Below, piece by piece: positions 17,016-25,788 of a stretch of 64,000 bases of DNA. The translations under genes and the position numbers were made by a program. The first letter of the stretch is position 1; the number at the start of each line of letters is the position of its first letter. Source of the stretch: JAGWNR01 sp964565685 (GTDB taxonomy: Bacteria; Patescibacteriota; Minisyncoccia; Phycocordibacterales; PALSA-1337). The stretch spans positions 36,566 through 100,565 of the forward strand of contig CAZMFR010000002.1 of the NCBI GenBank assembly GCA_964565685.1, read 5' to 3'. The notes below the pieces were generated by a model. It saw only the letters and a list, made by a program, of their open reading frames with translations. It was not told where the DNA came from and made no database searches.

Positions 17016-17321
17016 ATGCAAACGCTCATACATGCCGATATATTCTTCTTTGTTACGACCATCGCAGTTGTGCTCGTCACATTAGCGGTTGTGATCGTTC
17101 TCGTCTACATCGCCTTCATATTAAAGGACATCCGTGAGCTTTCGCGCACGATCAAAAAAGAGGGCGAGGAGATCATAGAAGACGTCCGCACCTTTCGTCA
17201 AGAAGTGAAAGAAGAGGCAAAGCATTCGATGAATAACAATCCTTCGACTGTTGCCGCATTCTTCAATCTCATCGCAAACCTGTTTGCACGCAGGAAATCG
17301 CAGCATTATAAAAAGCAATAA
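17016..17321 (+). CDS. Membrane-anchored coiled-coil protein
   Basis: 101 aa from MQTLIHADIFFFVTTIAVVL. One N-terminal transmembrane helix (about 8-36), then a charged helical segment ELSRTIKKEGEEIIEDVRTF that can form a coiled coil, and a basic tail. It resembles DUF948-type anchored proteins in layout only. The ATG at 17010 directly abuts the -10 box, so the ATG at 17016 is chosen as a leaderless start. Probably cotranscribed with the next gene. Confidence 0.6.
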   Translation: MQTLIHADIFFFVTTIAVVLVTLAVVIVLVYIAFILKDIRELSRTIKKEGEEIIEDVRTFRQEVKEEAKHSMNNNPSTVAAFFNLIANLFARRKSQHYKKQ

Positions 17322-17392
17322 ATCAAAGATCTAAGATTCAAGACAAAAGTAGGACCACGAATGCTTGTGCCTTGGATCCGAATCCAAAAAAA

Positions 17393-17791
17393 ATGAAAAC
17401 AAAAAAATCAAGCTCGCGTAACGCAGAAAAATTGATCGGTGTCGGCATAGCGGCTATAGCCGCCGCAACAGCAGGAGCATATTATCTATATGGCTCAAAA
17501 GACAGCAGATCAAATCGTCGCACAGTGAAGAGCTGGGTGCTAAAGGCCAAGGCAGATGTGATGGATGAGATAGGAAAGATGAAAGAAGTGAACGAAGACG
17601 CTTACAAGGAGGCCATAGCCAAAGTGGCAAAAAAATACAAGCAGATAAAAGGCATGGATCAAGCCGAACTTTCAGAACTGGCCGGAAATCTTCTAGAATA
17701 TTGGAAAGAGATACGCCGAGAGATAGAAAAAGCCGGCACCGCAACAAAAACAAAGCACTCGACATCTTCCAGAAAGGATTCGAAAAAATAA
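17393..17791 (+). CDS. Hypothetical protein with N-terminal membrane segment (YtxH-like layout)
   Basis: 132 aa from MKTKKSSSRNAEKLIGVGIA. A Gly/Ala-rich hydrophobic stretch (IGVGIAAIAAATAGAYYLYG, about 15-35) is followed by a highly charged helical region with many Lys/Glu and a Lys/Ser tail. This layout is like YtxH/gas-vesicle-type small proteins; not a firm assignment. An alternative TTG start exists at 17372. It converges on grpE with a four-base gap. Confidence 0.55.
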   Translation: MKTKKSSSRNAEKLIGVGIAAIAAATAGAYYLYGSKDSRSNRRTVKSWVLKAKADVMDEIGKMKEVNEDAYKEAIAKVAKKYKQIKGMDQAELSELAGNLLEYWKEIRREIEKAGTATKTKHSTSSRKDSKK

Positions 17792-17795
17792 TCGA

Positions 17796-18347
17796 TTACT
17801 CTTTAAACTCTCCTACACGCACTTTTGCCGGTCGCATCGGTCGGCCGTTCAGATTATATCCTTTTTGCATGACGCCGATGATCATGTGATTTTTGTCTTC
17901 AGAATCCACCGGCTCGTATGAGGCGGCTTCGTCGCGCATCGGATCGAATTTTTGACCGATGGGGTTGATCTCCTCTAAACCCACATCGCTCAATGCTTTT
18001 CGTAGCTGGCTGGCAATCGATTCAACGCCTACGCGCCAGTTCTTGTCGGCCTTTTCCCAAGCTTCTTTGTTTCCCATGGCTAGCTCGAAGCTATCTAGAA
18101 CCGGTATGAGCCCGTCGATCAAACGTTCATTCGCATATTTCATGAACTCTTTGTGATCCTGCTCGTCGCGCTTTCTGGCATTGATTAGGTCTGCTTTGGC
18201 GCGTTGCCAGCCGGTCAGGTATTCCTGCCGCTCGGTCTCGCTCTTTTTTAATTTCTCGCGCAGCTTTTTTATGGCATCCACGGCGCTCTCTTCGGCAACG
18301 ACAGAATCATCTAGATCATCTGATATGATTTCATCATCTTTTTTCAT
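17796..18347 (-). CDS. grpE: GrpE nucleotide exchange factor
   Basis: 183 aa from MKKDDEIISDDLDD. It releases ADP from DnaK. There is a long N-terminal coiled coil (about 20-100, AIKKLREKLKKSETERQEYL...) and a C-terminal beta domain with the family end HMIIGVMQKGYNLNGRPMRP-AKVRVGE. The frame extends upstream to 18413, but GrpE family spacing and the acidic N-terminus favour 18347. It is separate from dnaK and dnaJ yet within 8 kb of both. Confidence 0.93.
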   Translation of the reverse strand: MKKDDEIISDDLDDSVVAEESAVDAIKKLREKLKKSETERQEYLTGWQRAKADLINARKRDEQDHKEFMKYANERLIDGLIPVLDSFELAMGNKEAWEKADKNWRVGVESIASQLRKALSDVGLEEINPIGQKFDPMRDEAASYEPVDSEDKNHMIIGVMQKGYNLNGRPMRPAKVRVGEFKE

Positions 18348-18398
18348 ACCCACAATTCTAGCTTGAAAAGCTATAAATGTAAAATACAGAATATAAAA

Positions 18399-18425
18399 GG
18401 CGACCGAGCTCATCGTTCGGACGCC
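18399..18425 (-). terminator. Terminator hairpin
   Basis: GGCG-A-CCGA ... TTCGG-A-CGCC stem (one opposed A/A) flanked by AAA/TTT on both sides; it serves the 18464 gene on the minus strand. Confidence 0.6.
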
Positions 18426-18463
18426 TTTGAATTGTTTCAGATTCTGATTACAAACACACGGTG

Positions 18464-18739
18464 CTATAGACCTTGGAACATCGCCGCTTGGCTCATCTTT
18501 GACCTGGCTTCTCCCAGGACATGCTTGGAAAAATGTCTTTCCACATCAGGCAAGGCCATATTCGCATCTTGGCAAAAAGCCATGATAGTAAAGGCATGCC
18601 TGCAAGAATTCGGATCCGAACGAGCGAGGATCGCCCTCGCCCTGGCTTCTAATGTTTTCATATCCAAAGAATTTGCCTTCTTGATCAGATCGTTGACTTC
18701 AGCCAGCATTTTTGCATCCGTGATCATATCACTCTTCAT
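18464..18739 (-). CDS. Small hypothetical protein
   Basis: 91 aa, MKSDMITDAKMLAEVNDLIK..., Ala-rich and likely all-helical, with one motif-like stretch EARARAILARSDPNSCRHAF. A strong AAGGAAAGGAA ribosome site precedes the ATG, and a terminator follows the gene, so expression as a single-gene unit is likely. No family recognised. Confidence 0.6.
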   Translation of the reverse strand: MKSDMITDAKMLAEVNDLIKKANSLDMKTLEARARAILARSDPNSCRHAFTIMAFCQDANMALPDVERHFSKHVLGEARSKMSQAAMFQGL

Positions 18740-18818
18740 ATTATTCCTTTCCTTGGTTTATTTTTTCAAACTCGTTTTAGTAAAGCATACAACACAATAA
18801 ATGTCAAAGACATAAAAC

Positions 18819-18848
18819 AAAATATGCCCCCATATGAGGCATATTTTT
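18819..18848 (-). terminator. Terminator of the ribosomal protein operon
   Basis: AAAATATGCC ... GGCATATTTT stem; on the minus strand it is followed by GTTTT. It lies 42 bases after rpsI. Confidence 0.65.
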
Positions 18849-18889
18849 CTTGAATGGATAAGAATGGCGTCCTTAGGCAGTTTCGTCCC

Positions 18890-19306
18890 CTATCTCTTCG
18901 CCCACTGTGGAGCTTTGCGGGCTTTTTTCAGACCGAACTTGCGGCGTTCCTTTGCGCGAGGATCGCGTTTGAGAAAACCTGCCTTCTTTAGCTTGCCGCG
19001 CAATAGCTTGTCGTAGATGATCAGAGCGCGAGCGATGCCATGACGAATCGCTTCTGCTTGACCATTGGCTCCGCCGCCCTTGACCAGAACCGTCATCATG
19101 AATTTTTGAGTCATTTTAGATGAAGTCAAAGACTCGATAGCGATGGATTGCAGTTCTTTTGTAGGAAAATAAGTTTCCAGATCCTTGCCGTTTATCGTAT
19201 AGGAGCTCTTTTCGGCAGGAGTGATGCGCACGCGAGCAGAGGCGGTCTTGCGTCGACCGACAGTCTCGATGTAGCGATCTTTTGTTGTTGTGGTGGTTGG
19301 TGTCAT
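18890..19306 (-). CDS. rpsI: 30S ribosomal protein S9
   Basis: 138 aa. Binds 16S rRNA and reaches the P site with its C-terminus. The motif TVGRRKTASARVRITP is at the start and GGGANGQAEAIRHGIARAL in the middle; the tail ends KARKAPQWAKR (family form KARRAPQFSKR). An extra Thr-rich N-terminus (MTPTTTTTKD) precedes the conserved part. Last gene of the operon, 14 bases after rplM. Confidence 0.97.
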   Translation of the reverse strand: MTPTTTTTKDRYIETVGRRKTASARVRITPAEKSSYTINGKDLETYFPTKELQSIAIESLTSSKMTQKFMMTVLVKGGGANGQAEAIRHGIARALIIYDKLLRGKLKKAGFLKRDPRAKERRKFGLKKARKAPQWAKR

Positions 19307-19320
19307 GGATTTAATGCTTT

Positions 19321-19668
19321 CTACTCTTTTACTTCTAAATTCTTCATCATTTCCTTGCGCAAGCTATTCGACGGCAACATGCGATATACAGCGACACGGA
19401 AAGCTTCGGAATAACCCTTGCGATCGCCCAGGTGACCGAGCGACTCTTCGAATAGACCGCCACGAAAACCGGTAAAAGTGACGTATATCTTGTCTTTCTT
19501 TTTCTTTTCGTTTATATCCGCCTTTCCGCAATTGATTATCGACACTTTGACGCCGGAAAGCCGATTGCGAGAATAAGTTGGCGATTTCTTGCCCATCAGA
19601 TAAGAAGCGGCTTCGCTCGCCACTCGTCCGAGCTTTTTGTCTTTTGCATCTAAAATAATAGGTTTCAT
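19321..19668 (-). CDS. rplM: 50S ribosomal protein L13
   Basis: About 115 aa from MKPIILDAKDKKLGRVASEA. The core motif KKSPTYSRNRLSG and FRVAVYRMLPSNSLRKEMMK are present. It is shorter than the usual 140 aa because the C-terminal segment is reduced. A TTG-initiated longer version (19689) would overlap rplQ; the ATG at 19668 is preferred. It pairs with rpsI as in most bacteria. Confidence 0.95.
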   Translation of the reverse strand: MKPIILDAKDKKLGRVASEAASYLMGKKSPTYSRNRLSGVKVSIINCGKADINEKKKKDKIYVTFTGFRGGLFEESLGHLGDRKGYSEAFRVAVYRMLPSNSLRKEMMKNLEVKE

Positions 19669-19675
19669 ATTTTTA

Positions 19676-20026
19676 TTATACGAATTCAATCACAGCCATA
19701 GCCGCCGCGTCAAGTTTTCGTAGAGGTAATTTGGTTATGCGCGTATAGCCGCCGGTGCGAGTCTTATATTTCGGCGCGATGGTGTCGACCAGTTTTTTTG
19801 ATTCATCGCCTACGCCTATCCTTGACATGATGAGCCGACGAGAAGCGACTGTGCCCGTGCGGGCTTTTGTGACCAATTTTTCCACATACGGGCGCAGAGC
19901 TTTTGCCTTTGAGAGGGTCGTCGTGATCTTCTCATCTCGGATGAGGTTGCGCGCCAGGGAGCGCATCAGCGCGTTTCTGACGTTCTTCTCTCGACCGAAT
20001 TTTTTTATTGTTGAATGATGCCTCAT
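19676..20026 (-). CDS. rplQ: 50S ribosomal protein L17
   Basis: 116 aa, MRHHSTIKKFGREKNVRNAL, with the family signature LARNLIRDEKITTTLSKAKA and TRITKLPLRKLDAAAMAVIE. It sits at the peptide exit tunnel. Conserved position right after rpoA (six-base gap). Confidence 0.97.
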   Translation of the reverse strand: MRHHSTIKKFGREKNVRNALMRSLARNLIRDEKITTTLSKAKALRPYVEKLVTKARTGTVASRRLIMSRIGVGDESKKLVDTIAPKYKTRTGGYTRITKLPLRKLDAAAMAVIEFV

Positions 20027-20032
20027 GGTAGT

Positions 20033-21013
20033 TTATTTCAAGCTGATGCCGTATTGCGCAAGCACTTTTTTGATCTCTTGTATCCCCTTTGATCCTAGAC
20101 CGTCTATGTCGAGGATGTCGATCTCTTTCTTGCGGGCAAGACCGCCGACGGTACGGACATTTGCATTCGACAATGCTTTGACCGTACGAGGCGAGAGACC
20201 GATATCATCGATACGAGTCTTTAGGAATTCGACATCGACAGCGGGCTTTTCCTCGGCTGTTTCGCCTTTGTCTTCTTTGGCGACAGATTTTTCGACTTTT
20301 TCTTCGATAGCCGGCTCTTCTTCTTTCCATCCGACTATTGATTTTAGCTGGGTGATCATCAGAGAGATAGATTTTTCCATCGCCTCGCGCGGAGTGAGCG
20401 TGCCGTCTGTCTCAATGGAAAGGCGCAAGCGGTTGAAATCGGTGCGATCGCCGACGCGCATATTTTCGACTTCATAATTCACCTTTTTTATCGGCGAGAA
20501 CGAAGCATCGAGAGCGATTGCGCCGACATCGACGCGGTCTTTGTGCAAGACCTCTTTTGAGACATAGCCGAGGCCTTTTTCAACGGTAATCTCCATATCG
20601 AGGTCTGCTGATTTATCGGTCAAATCTGCGATATGCAATTCTGGATTGAGGATTTCGACTTGACCGGGATGTTCGATGGATTTAGCAGTGACGTCCTTTG
20701 TGCCTTTTGCTTTTAATGTGAGTATCTGCGGTTCGTCTCCGGTCAATTGCACGCGCAGGCGCTTCAGATTCAATAAAATGTTTATGGTGTCTTCTTTTAT
20801 CCCGGGCAAGACGGAAAATTCATGTTCAACACCTTTTATTTTCACCTTTGTGACAGCCGCTCCCGGCAAAGACGATAGGATGATGCGTCGAAGAGAATTG
20901 CCTAGAGTGTGGCCATAACCAGGATAAAGGCCATCGATCTCGTAAACACCGCTCCAACCCTCCTCGCGGACGATCTTTGGTTTTGACGGAATGATGATAT
21001 CAAATGTTGACAT
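20033..21013 (-). CDS. rpoA: DNA-directed RNA polymerase alpha subunit
   Basis: 326 aa. The N-terminal dimerisation domain has GYGHTLGNSLRRIILSSLPG and the insert domain follows; the C-terminal domain (about 255-326, LSPRTVKALSNANVRTVGGL ... LGSKGIQEIKKVLAQYG) is complete, so UP-element and activator contacts are possible. An acidic Glu/Lys linker (about 225-250) joins them. It scaffolds assembly of beta and beta', encoded at 40-47 kb here. Confidence 0.98.
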   Translation of the reverse strand: MSTFDIIIPSKPKIVREEGWSGVYEIDGLYPGYGHTLGNSLRRIILSSLPGAAVTKVKIKGVEHEFSVLPGIKEDTINILLNLKRLRVQLTGDEPQILTLKAKGTKDVTAKSIEHPGQVEILNPELHIADLTDKSADLDMEITVEKGLGYVSKEVLHKDRVDVGAIALDASFSPIKKVNYEVENMRVGDRTDFNRLRLSIETDGTLTPREAMEKSISLMITQLKSIVGWKEEEPAIEEKVEKSVAKEDKGETAEEKPAVDVEFLKTRIDDIGLSPRTVKALSNANVRTVGGLARKKEIDILDIDGLGSKGIQEIKKVLAQYGISLK

Positions 21014-21057
21014 GGTTTTTTGTTATTAAAAACATTAATAATAAATGCTCTATCGGA

Positions 21058-21663
21058 TTAACGACTGTAAAATTCCAGAACCGTCCCTACATCGAACAAA
21101 AGCTCGCTCCGGTCGGCTGTCGGCACTCCATCTACCACAAGCTCTTTTTTTTCAAAGTCGAGCTTGAGCCATGATGGGAGCTTGACTTGCTTCCAGCTTT
21201 CCTCGAGCTTTGCAAAGAGCGGCTTGCCTGCTGATCTGGCACGTATGCCGATCTTGTCTCCGACATTGACGGAATATGACGGGATGTTTACGCGCGAACC
21301 ATTGACATTTATATGACCGTGCGAAACCATTTGTCTTGCGGCGCGGCGAGTCGGAGCCAAACCGCCGCGCAGGACGGCATTGTCGAGGCGGCTTTCTAGA
21401 TGATTCACTAGGTGCGAGCCAGAATCGCCTTTTTTTGCCAAAGCGTTCTTGACATATTTAGTAAATTGATTGGAAGTGACGCCATAGCTCATGCGGGCTT
21501 TTTGCTTTTCCAAGAGACCTTGGCCATATTCGCTCTTTGAGCGCATGATAGGCGACGTCTTGTCTTTTCTTGCGGCGCGCATGGCGTACTTCTGAGTCTG
21601 GGTCTTTTCAAAGACAGCGGCACCGAGGCGACGAGCTATTTTGTATTTTGGTCCAATTTTCAT
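21058..21663 (-). CDS. rpsD: 30S ribosomal protein S4
   Basis: 201 aa. Primary 16S rRNA binder that starts 30S body assembly. The S4 RNA-binding motif lies at about 90-150 (LESRLDNAVLRGGLAPTRRA, MVSHGHINVNGSRVN). Zinc-binding Cys residues at the N-terminus are absent, so it is the zinc-free form. Conserved position between rpsK and rpoA. Confidence 0.98.
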   Translation of the reverse strand: MKIGPKYKIARRLGAAVFEKTQTQKYAMRAARKDKTSPIMRSKSEYGQGLLEKQKARMSYGVTSNQFTKYVKNALAKKGDSGSHLVNHLESRLDNAVLRGGLAPTRRAARQMVSHGHINVNGSRVNIPSYSVNVGDKIGIRARSAGKPLFAKLEESWKQVKLPSWLKLDFEKKELVVDGVPTADRSELLFDVGTVLEFYSR

Positions 21664-21675
21664 ATTATTATATTT

Positions 21676-22107
21676 TTATACCCTTCTTGGTTTCTTTGGC
21701 TTTGGGCCGTTAAACGGCACCGGTGTCTGATCCTTGATCGAACCGATGGTAGCGCCATGCGTAATAAAGCCGCGAATGGTTGCTTCGCGGCCTGACCCGA
21801 CGCCCTTGACGACTACATCGATCTCCTTCAATCCGAGATTCTGTGCTTTTGCTCCGAGAGTCTCTCCAACCTTTGCTGCAGCAAACGGAGTGCCCTTTTT
21901 TGCTCCCTTGAAACCTAGCGAACCAGCCGAAGACCACATGAGGGCATTGCCGTTCATGTCTGTCAAAATGGCCTTTGTATTATTGTAGCTAGACTGCACA
22001 TATAAAATGCCACGATCGAGGCGTTTTTTTGACGAAACGGCTGGCGCCTTCGGCTTTGTTTCGCCTTTTTCTGTGCTTTCTGCGGTTGTGATTCTTTTTT
22101 TACCCAT
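21676..22107 (-). CDS. rpsK: 30S ribosomal protein S11
   Basis: 143 aa with a Lys/Thr/Glu-rich N-terminal extension of about 28 residues ahead of the conserved ILYVQSSYNNTKAILTDMNG. The end TPVPFNGPKPKKPRRV is the typical S11 tail. Forms part of the platform near the Shine-Dalgarno helix. Confidence 0.97.
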   Translation of the reverse strand: MGKKRITTAESTEKGETKPKAPAVSSKKRLDRGILYVQSSYNNTKAILTDMNGNALMWSSAGSLGFKGAKKGTPFAAAKVGETLGAKAQNLGLKEIDVVVKGVGSGREATIRGFITHGATIGSIKDQTPVPFNGPKPKKPRRV

Positions 22108-22119
22108 ATTTTTATAAAA

Positions 22120-22500
22120 TTATGTCTTTTCTTCTTTCCTTCTTCCTGAACCCATGGTCTTTCTGGTATTTCCGCGAACTGTGCGAGAGTTAGTCTTTGT
22201 CCTCTGACCACGAGTCGGCAAGTGGCGAGCGTGGCGACTGCCGCGATAAGATTTGATGTCCTTCAAACGCTTTATATTGCTGGCAACCTCGCGCTTCAGG
22301 TCTCCTTCGAGACGGAATGATTCGACCATTTTGCGGATTTCGTTCTCTTCGGCTACGGAGACGTCTTTTGCTTTCTTTGAGCAATCTACTTTGACTCTAC
22401 CAAGAATAAACTGAGCGCGTGAACGACCGATGCCATAAAGCGCGGTCAAGGCGACGTCGAGCCGCTTATTATCAGGTATTGTTATGCCGATGATTCTCAT
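22120..22500 (-). CDS. rpsM: 30S ribosomal protein S13
   Basis: 126 aa. MRIIGITIPDNKRLDVALTA, then the GIGRSRAQFIL helix-hairpin-helix and the C-terminal SRHARHLPTRGQRTKTNSRT basic tail that contacts tRNA. The operon position after rpmJ is the classical one. Confidence 0.97.
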   Translation of the reverse strand: MRIIGITIPDNKRLDVALTALYGIGRSRAQFILGRVKVDCSKKAKDVSVAEENEIRKMVESFRLEGDLKREVASNIKRLKDIKSYRGSRHARHLPTRGQRTKTNSRTVRGNTRKTMGSGRRKEEKT

Positions 22501-22587
22501 GATTTATATAAAAGTGAAAATGAAAAGAAGTAAAGATGGAAAGATGCGTTATTTTTTCTTCTCTTCATCTTTCCTTCTTTGCTTTGC

Positions 22588-22704
22588 TTACCCTTGTCTC
22601 TGTTTGTGCCTCGGGTTGGCTGAACATACGATATATACATACCCCTTGCGGCGCACGACCTTGCATTTCGAACAGATTTTTTTTACTGATGCTTTTACGC
22701 GCAT
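22588..22704 (-). CDS. rpmJ: 50S ribosomal protein L36
   Basis: 38 aa: starts MRVKASVKKICSKCKVVRRK and ends ANPRHKQRQG. All zinc ligands are present: Cys11, Cys14, Cys27 and His33. Located between infA and rpsM as expected. Being so short it is easily missed. Confidence 0.95.
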   Translation of the reverse strand: MRVKASVKKICSKCKVVRRKGYVYIVCSANPRHKQRQG

Positions 22705-22731
22705 ATGTTTATATTTTGTATACGTATATCC

Positions 22732-22959
22732 CTATGACCTGCGAGTGATCCTGGCTTTTCCGCCATATGGATCGAGCTCGAGCTCGACTCTGTCTCCGAC
22801 AAGGACACGGATTCGATGGAGACGCATTCTACCGGCTAAATAAGCCAATTTTTGGCCTTCTTGACCGTCTATTTCCACCTTGAAAAGCGTGTTGGGCAAA
22901 GCTTCGACCACTATGCCCATGGCGCTGTTGTTTCTATTCTTTCCGCTGTCCTTATCCAT
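22732..22959 (-). CDS. infA: Translation initiation factor IF-1
   Basis: 75 aa from MDKDSGKNRNNSAMGIVVEA. OB-fold protein that blocks the A site during initiation. Family stretches LPNTLFKVEIDGQ, LAYLAGRMRLHRIRVLVGDR and VELELDPYGGKARITRR are intact. The N-terminus is a few residues longer than E. coli IF-1. First gene of the operon; a leader of about 20 bases follows the promoter. Confidence 0.95.
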   Translation of the reverse strand: MDKDSGKNRNNSAMGIVVEALPNTLFKVEIDGQEGQKLAYLAGRMRLHRIRVLVGDRVELELDPYGGKARITRRS

Positions 22960-22979
22960 TATTTGAAACGAGTTTTTCC

Positions 22980-23008
22980 ATTGTAGCAAAGCATGTATTT
23001 AATGTCAA
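22980..23008 (-). promoter_or_regulatory. Promoter of the infA-rpsI operon
   Basis: Minus strand TTGACA (23003-23008), 17 nt, TGC-TACAAT (22980-22985): consensus -35 plus extended -10. Confidence 0.85.
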
Positions 23009-23038
23009 ATTCTAGTTGGGGAAAGACGGATAAATCGT

Positions 23039-24463
23039 TTAATTTCCGTTAGTGCTTGTCGAAACGATCACAGAGATCTTCTTTGGTGATGAAGGAATAG
23101 TGCGGATCCAGAACGGCATGATGGAAACCTGCGCGCTCCCTATAACAGAGCTATATTTGCTGAAAACAGAATCGCTGACAGACAATGGCTTGCCGAGCAA
23201 TTGGCTCTTTATGGAATTCGCATCGATCACGCCGACTATGTCTATGTCACCGGACAAGGAAAATCTGACGGACGTGGTTTTTGTGGAAAACGTCTGACCG
23301 ACGGCAGGAGTGAAGATCAGCGAATCTAGACCGTTGACCGAATAATTATCCGCAGGAAATTGCGCGATCTGATCCTTTGCCAGGACATTTTCGAGGTCTC
23401 TTTCATTAAAGACAAATCCTGTTGCGGTGGCGCTCATGGAAACATCCGCAGTGGTCGAGCCGGTGGAAGTCACTGTTGTCGAAGAGAAAACCTCATTGGC
23501 GGCGTTTTGATACAAAATATATCCATTCGGCACAAGATTTGAAAGCGATTGCATGGCAGACGAGGAAAGATCTGCCAATAAAGCGGTAGAGGCGGCGGCG
23601 AGAGTCGTGCTTGCCACAGACATATTCGGACCAGATGAGCCGCCAGTGACATCAGTCGTCATTCTGCCGTAGAAAATCTTTGCTTTTGCTCCGCCCTGCC
23701 ATGCCACTACAGACAAGTCGCCTTTCAAATTCGTCAAAGAGGAATTATAAGCGGGTCCTGGAGCGCTAGCGACGATTTTCACAGCGACAGTGCCGGCAGA
23801 TTTTGAAGTGGCGGCTGGTATGACCACAGGATAGACGGTTCTATAGATCAGACCTCGACCATCTTCGAGCCGTGTGCCAGCAGCCATCTTCTGTGGCGAA
23901 AGACTGGAGGCATTTACGAGCATGGCCATGCCTGTAGCGTATGTATTCAATATTCCTATGTTGGAAACCGGCTCTGATATGTGCGCTATGGTAGTGGTAG
24001 AAATCGTTTCGAAAGACAGATTTGGAGATTCGGCGTTTTGAGCGGCTGAAAAATTTCCATTGATCGGCACGTTCATAGATCGCGGGATTATCGTCACGCT
24101 AGCACGGGCAAGGATCATAGAAGCCGCGTATGCAATGATCAGACAAGAGATTATGACGATCCCGCCGATCAACCATTTGAAATTTCTGCCGGCTCCGCCC
24201 TTTTTTGCTACGCGCGGCTCTCTCGGTTGGCTCTTATGTTCTTTTGAAGAAGATGAAGCAGAGGAGGCAGAAGAGATCGGCTCCGCAGTGCGTTTAGATT
24301 CGGAGACATGTTCGAGATGGATCGGCACCCTTATGCCGCGTTCTGCTCGTTCCAGATCTGTTCGCGGAGGATTTTTCCTCGGTGGTTCATCGCTCAAAGC
24401 GACATCGCGGATGGTGCGGCGTTTGGATGGCAAAATGTCTTGTACGATTTTTCGAGCGGGCAT
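23039..24463 (-). CDS. Membrane-anchored extracytoplasmic protein (baseplate-J-like layout)
   Basis: 474 aa. A charged cytosolic N-terminus with a Ser-rich patch (1-95), one transmembrane helix (about 97-118, WLIGGIVIISCLIIAYAASM), then a long extracytoplasmic beta-rich region (RASVTIIPRSMNVPINGNF ... GPAYNSSLTNLKGDLSVV). The VTIIPR start after the membrane and the GPAYN element resemble CPR proteins annotated as baseplate J-like; that is a tentative similarity. It is 20 bases downstream of the PilM/FtsA-like gene and likely in one operon and one envelope complex. Confidence 0.6.
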   Translation of the reverse strand: MPARKIVQDILPSKRRTIRDVALSDEPPRKNPPRTDLERAERGIRVPIHLEHVSESKRTAEPISSASSASSSSKEHKSQPREPRVAKKGGAGRNFKWLIGGIVIISCLIIAYAASMILARASVTIIPRSMNVPINGNFSAAQNAESPNLSFETISTTTIAHISEPVSNIGILNTYATGMAMLVNASSLSPQKMAAGTRLEDGRGLIYRTVYPVVIPAATSKSAGTVAVKIVASAPGPAYNSSLTNLKGDLSVVAWQGGAKAKIFYGRMTTDVTGGSSGPNMSVASTTLAAASTALLADLSSSAMQSLSNLVPNGYILYQNAANEVFSSTTVTSTGSTTADVSMSATATGFVFNERDLENVLAKDQIAQFPADNYSVNGLDSLIFTPAVGQTFSTKTTSVRFSLSGDIDIVGVIDANSIKSQLLGKPLSVSDSVFSKYSSVIGSAQVSIMPFWIRTIPSSPKKISVIVSTSTNGN

Positions 24464-24483
24464 GGAAATTATCCTATATTATA

Positions 24484-25641
24484 TTACAATTCCTTCGACA
24501 AAGATAATGCGACGGCATACATGCTGGCAGAGATATCGGCTGAAACCGACGGTGAATATTCGACAAAAGGAGCCATCATTTCAGCGCCGGCGCATCTGAT
24601 AGAAATCGTCGGCGAAAGTTTTTTCAAAGCAGATTCAAAAGCAGAAGCGAATCTTCCTGCTGAAACATATGCGACCGCAGGCAACGCCGATTCTTTTCCG
24701 CCGAAAGCCAAATCGATCATCCCTCGCGTCCATTCCCGCAATATTTTTTCTAGAACCGCTCTAGACGCATCCGCCATCTGACCTGTATTGTCGCCGTTGT
24801 CCAAAAGCGCCAACGACGAAACCGCCGCCGACTCGCTCTCTTTCGAGCTGATGGCAAATTTGCGCAAGAGCGTATCCGAGCCGAACGGCAATGATCCGCT
24901 GATTGCGCAAGACTCTTGCCTGACGATCAAGACATCCGTCAATTCGCCATGGATTTGCAGCCAAATATAATCGGCGTGACGGGGCACCGCTCCACGGAGG
25001 GCTATATATCGCAGGATCGGAGCCGAATGGAAATTCTCGTCGCCTGCGCGGAAAACCCTGTTGATGCGCGATTTTATATCATCCAATATTTTTCGCGAAG
25101 CGAAAGAAACCGCCATAGTGCCTTCTAGCGACATCGCTTTCTTGTCCTCATAATCTGCGACTGGATAGCCGTTTATCTTTACCTCGAATAATTTTGCGTC
25201 GATAGCAGCGTTATCCCCAACGGCAAACATCCTCGACGAAACGGCTCTTTCTTTTTCAAGAAGATCAGCCACAGCCGACCTCTTTATCGTCGTCTCTTTT
25301 TCAAAAGCCCTGTTTATACATGATAGACGCGAGATTATCCAAGGAGAAGACAAGACGACATGTATCTTGTCTACGCGCGCCCGATCGATCAATTTTTTAT
25401 CGAGGAGATCGTGCATGACCTTTTGGGTTGTTATAGCCGATTCGTCCAGCGCTTTCAGCATGTTGCGCGTCAAATACGCGCCATCTGTGTGCGCCTTGCG
25501 CAAGACCTGGCTTTCAATGTGATAGATTATGTTCGGCGTTTTGCCGGCCTCATATCGAACGACGATTGCACAAACAGAATCGCTCTCGATGTCAAATATC
25601 AGTTCGGTTGAGGATGGAGACCTTTTAGAAAAGAGGGACAT
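24484..25641 (-). CDS. Actin-like ATPase, PilM/FtsA type
   Basis: 385 aa. The start STELIFDIESDSVCAIVVRY is the phosphate-1 strand-turn-strand of the actin-like fold; IHVVLSSPWIISRLS and VAYVSAGRFASAFESAL fit the SHS2 and second-phosphate regions. No transmembrane segment. Such proteins act at the inner face of the membrane in type IV pilus or division complexes. An ATG six bases after TACAAT implies a leaderless transcript. The following gene encodes an anchored partner candidate. Confidence 0.65.
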   Translation of the reverse strand: MSLFSKRSPSSTELIFDIESDSVCAIVVRYEAGKTPNIIYHIESQVLRKAHTDGAYLTRNMLKALDESAITTQKVMHDLLDKKLIDRARVDKIHVVLSSPWIISRLSCINRAFEKETTIKRSAVADLLEKERAVSSRMFAVGDNAAIDAKLFEVKINGYPVADYEDKKAMSLEGTMAVSFASRKILDDIKSRINRVFRAGDENFHSAPILRYIALRGAVPRHADYIWLQIHGELTDVLIVRQESCAISGSLPFGSDTLLRKFAISSKESESAAVSSLALLDNGDNTGQMADASRAVLEKILREWTRGMIDLAFGGKESALPAVAYVSAGRFASAFESALKKLSPTISIRCAGAEMMAPFVEYSPSVSADISASMYAVALSLSKEL

Positions 25642-25788
25642 GCGAATATTGTATCATAGATGCAAATCATGCTTGTTGAAAAATAATCCACAATTAGCTT
25701 CCTCACGGCAAGCCACGATAAAATCACTCATTTAAAAGTCGACCTATCATCGACAAATATGAAAGAAAAGACTATTCCAAAGATTTAT

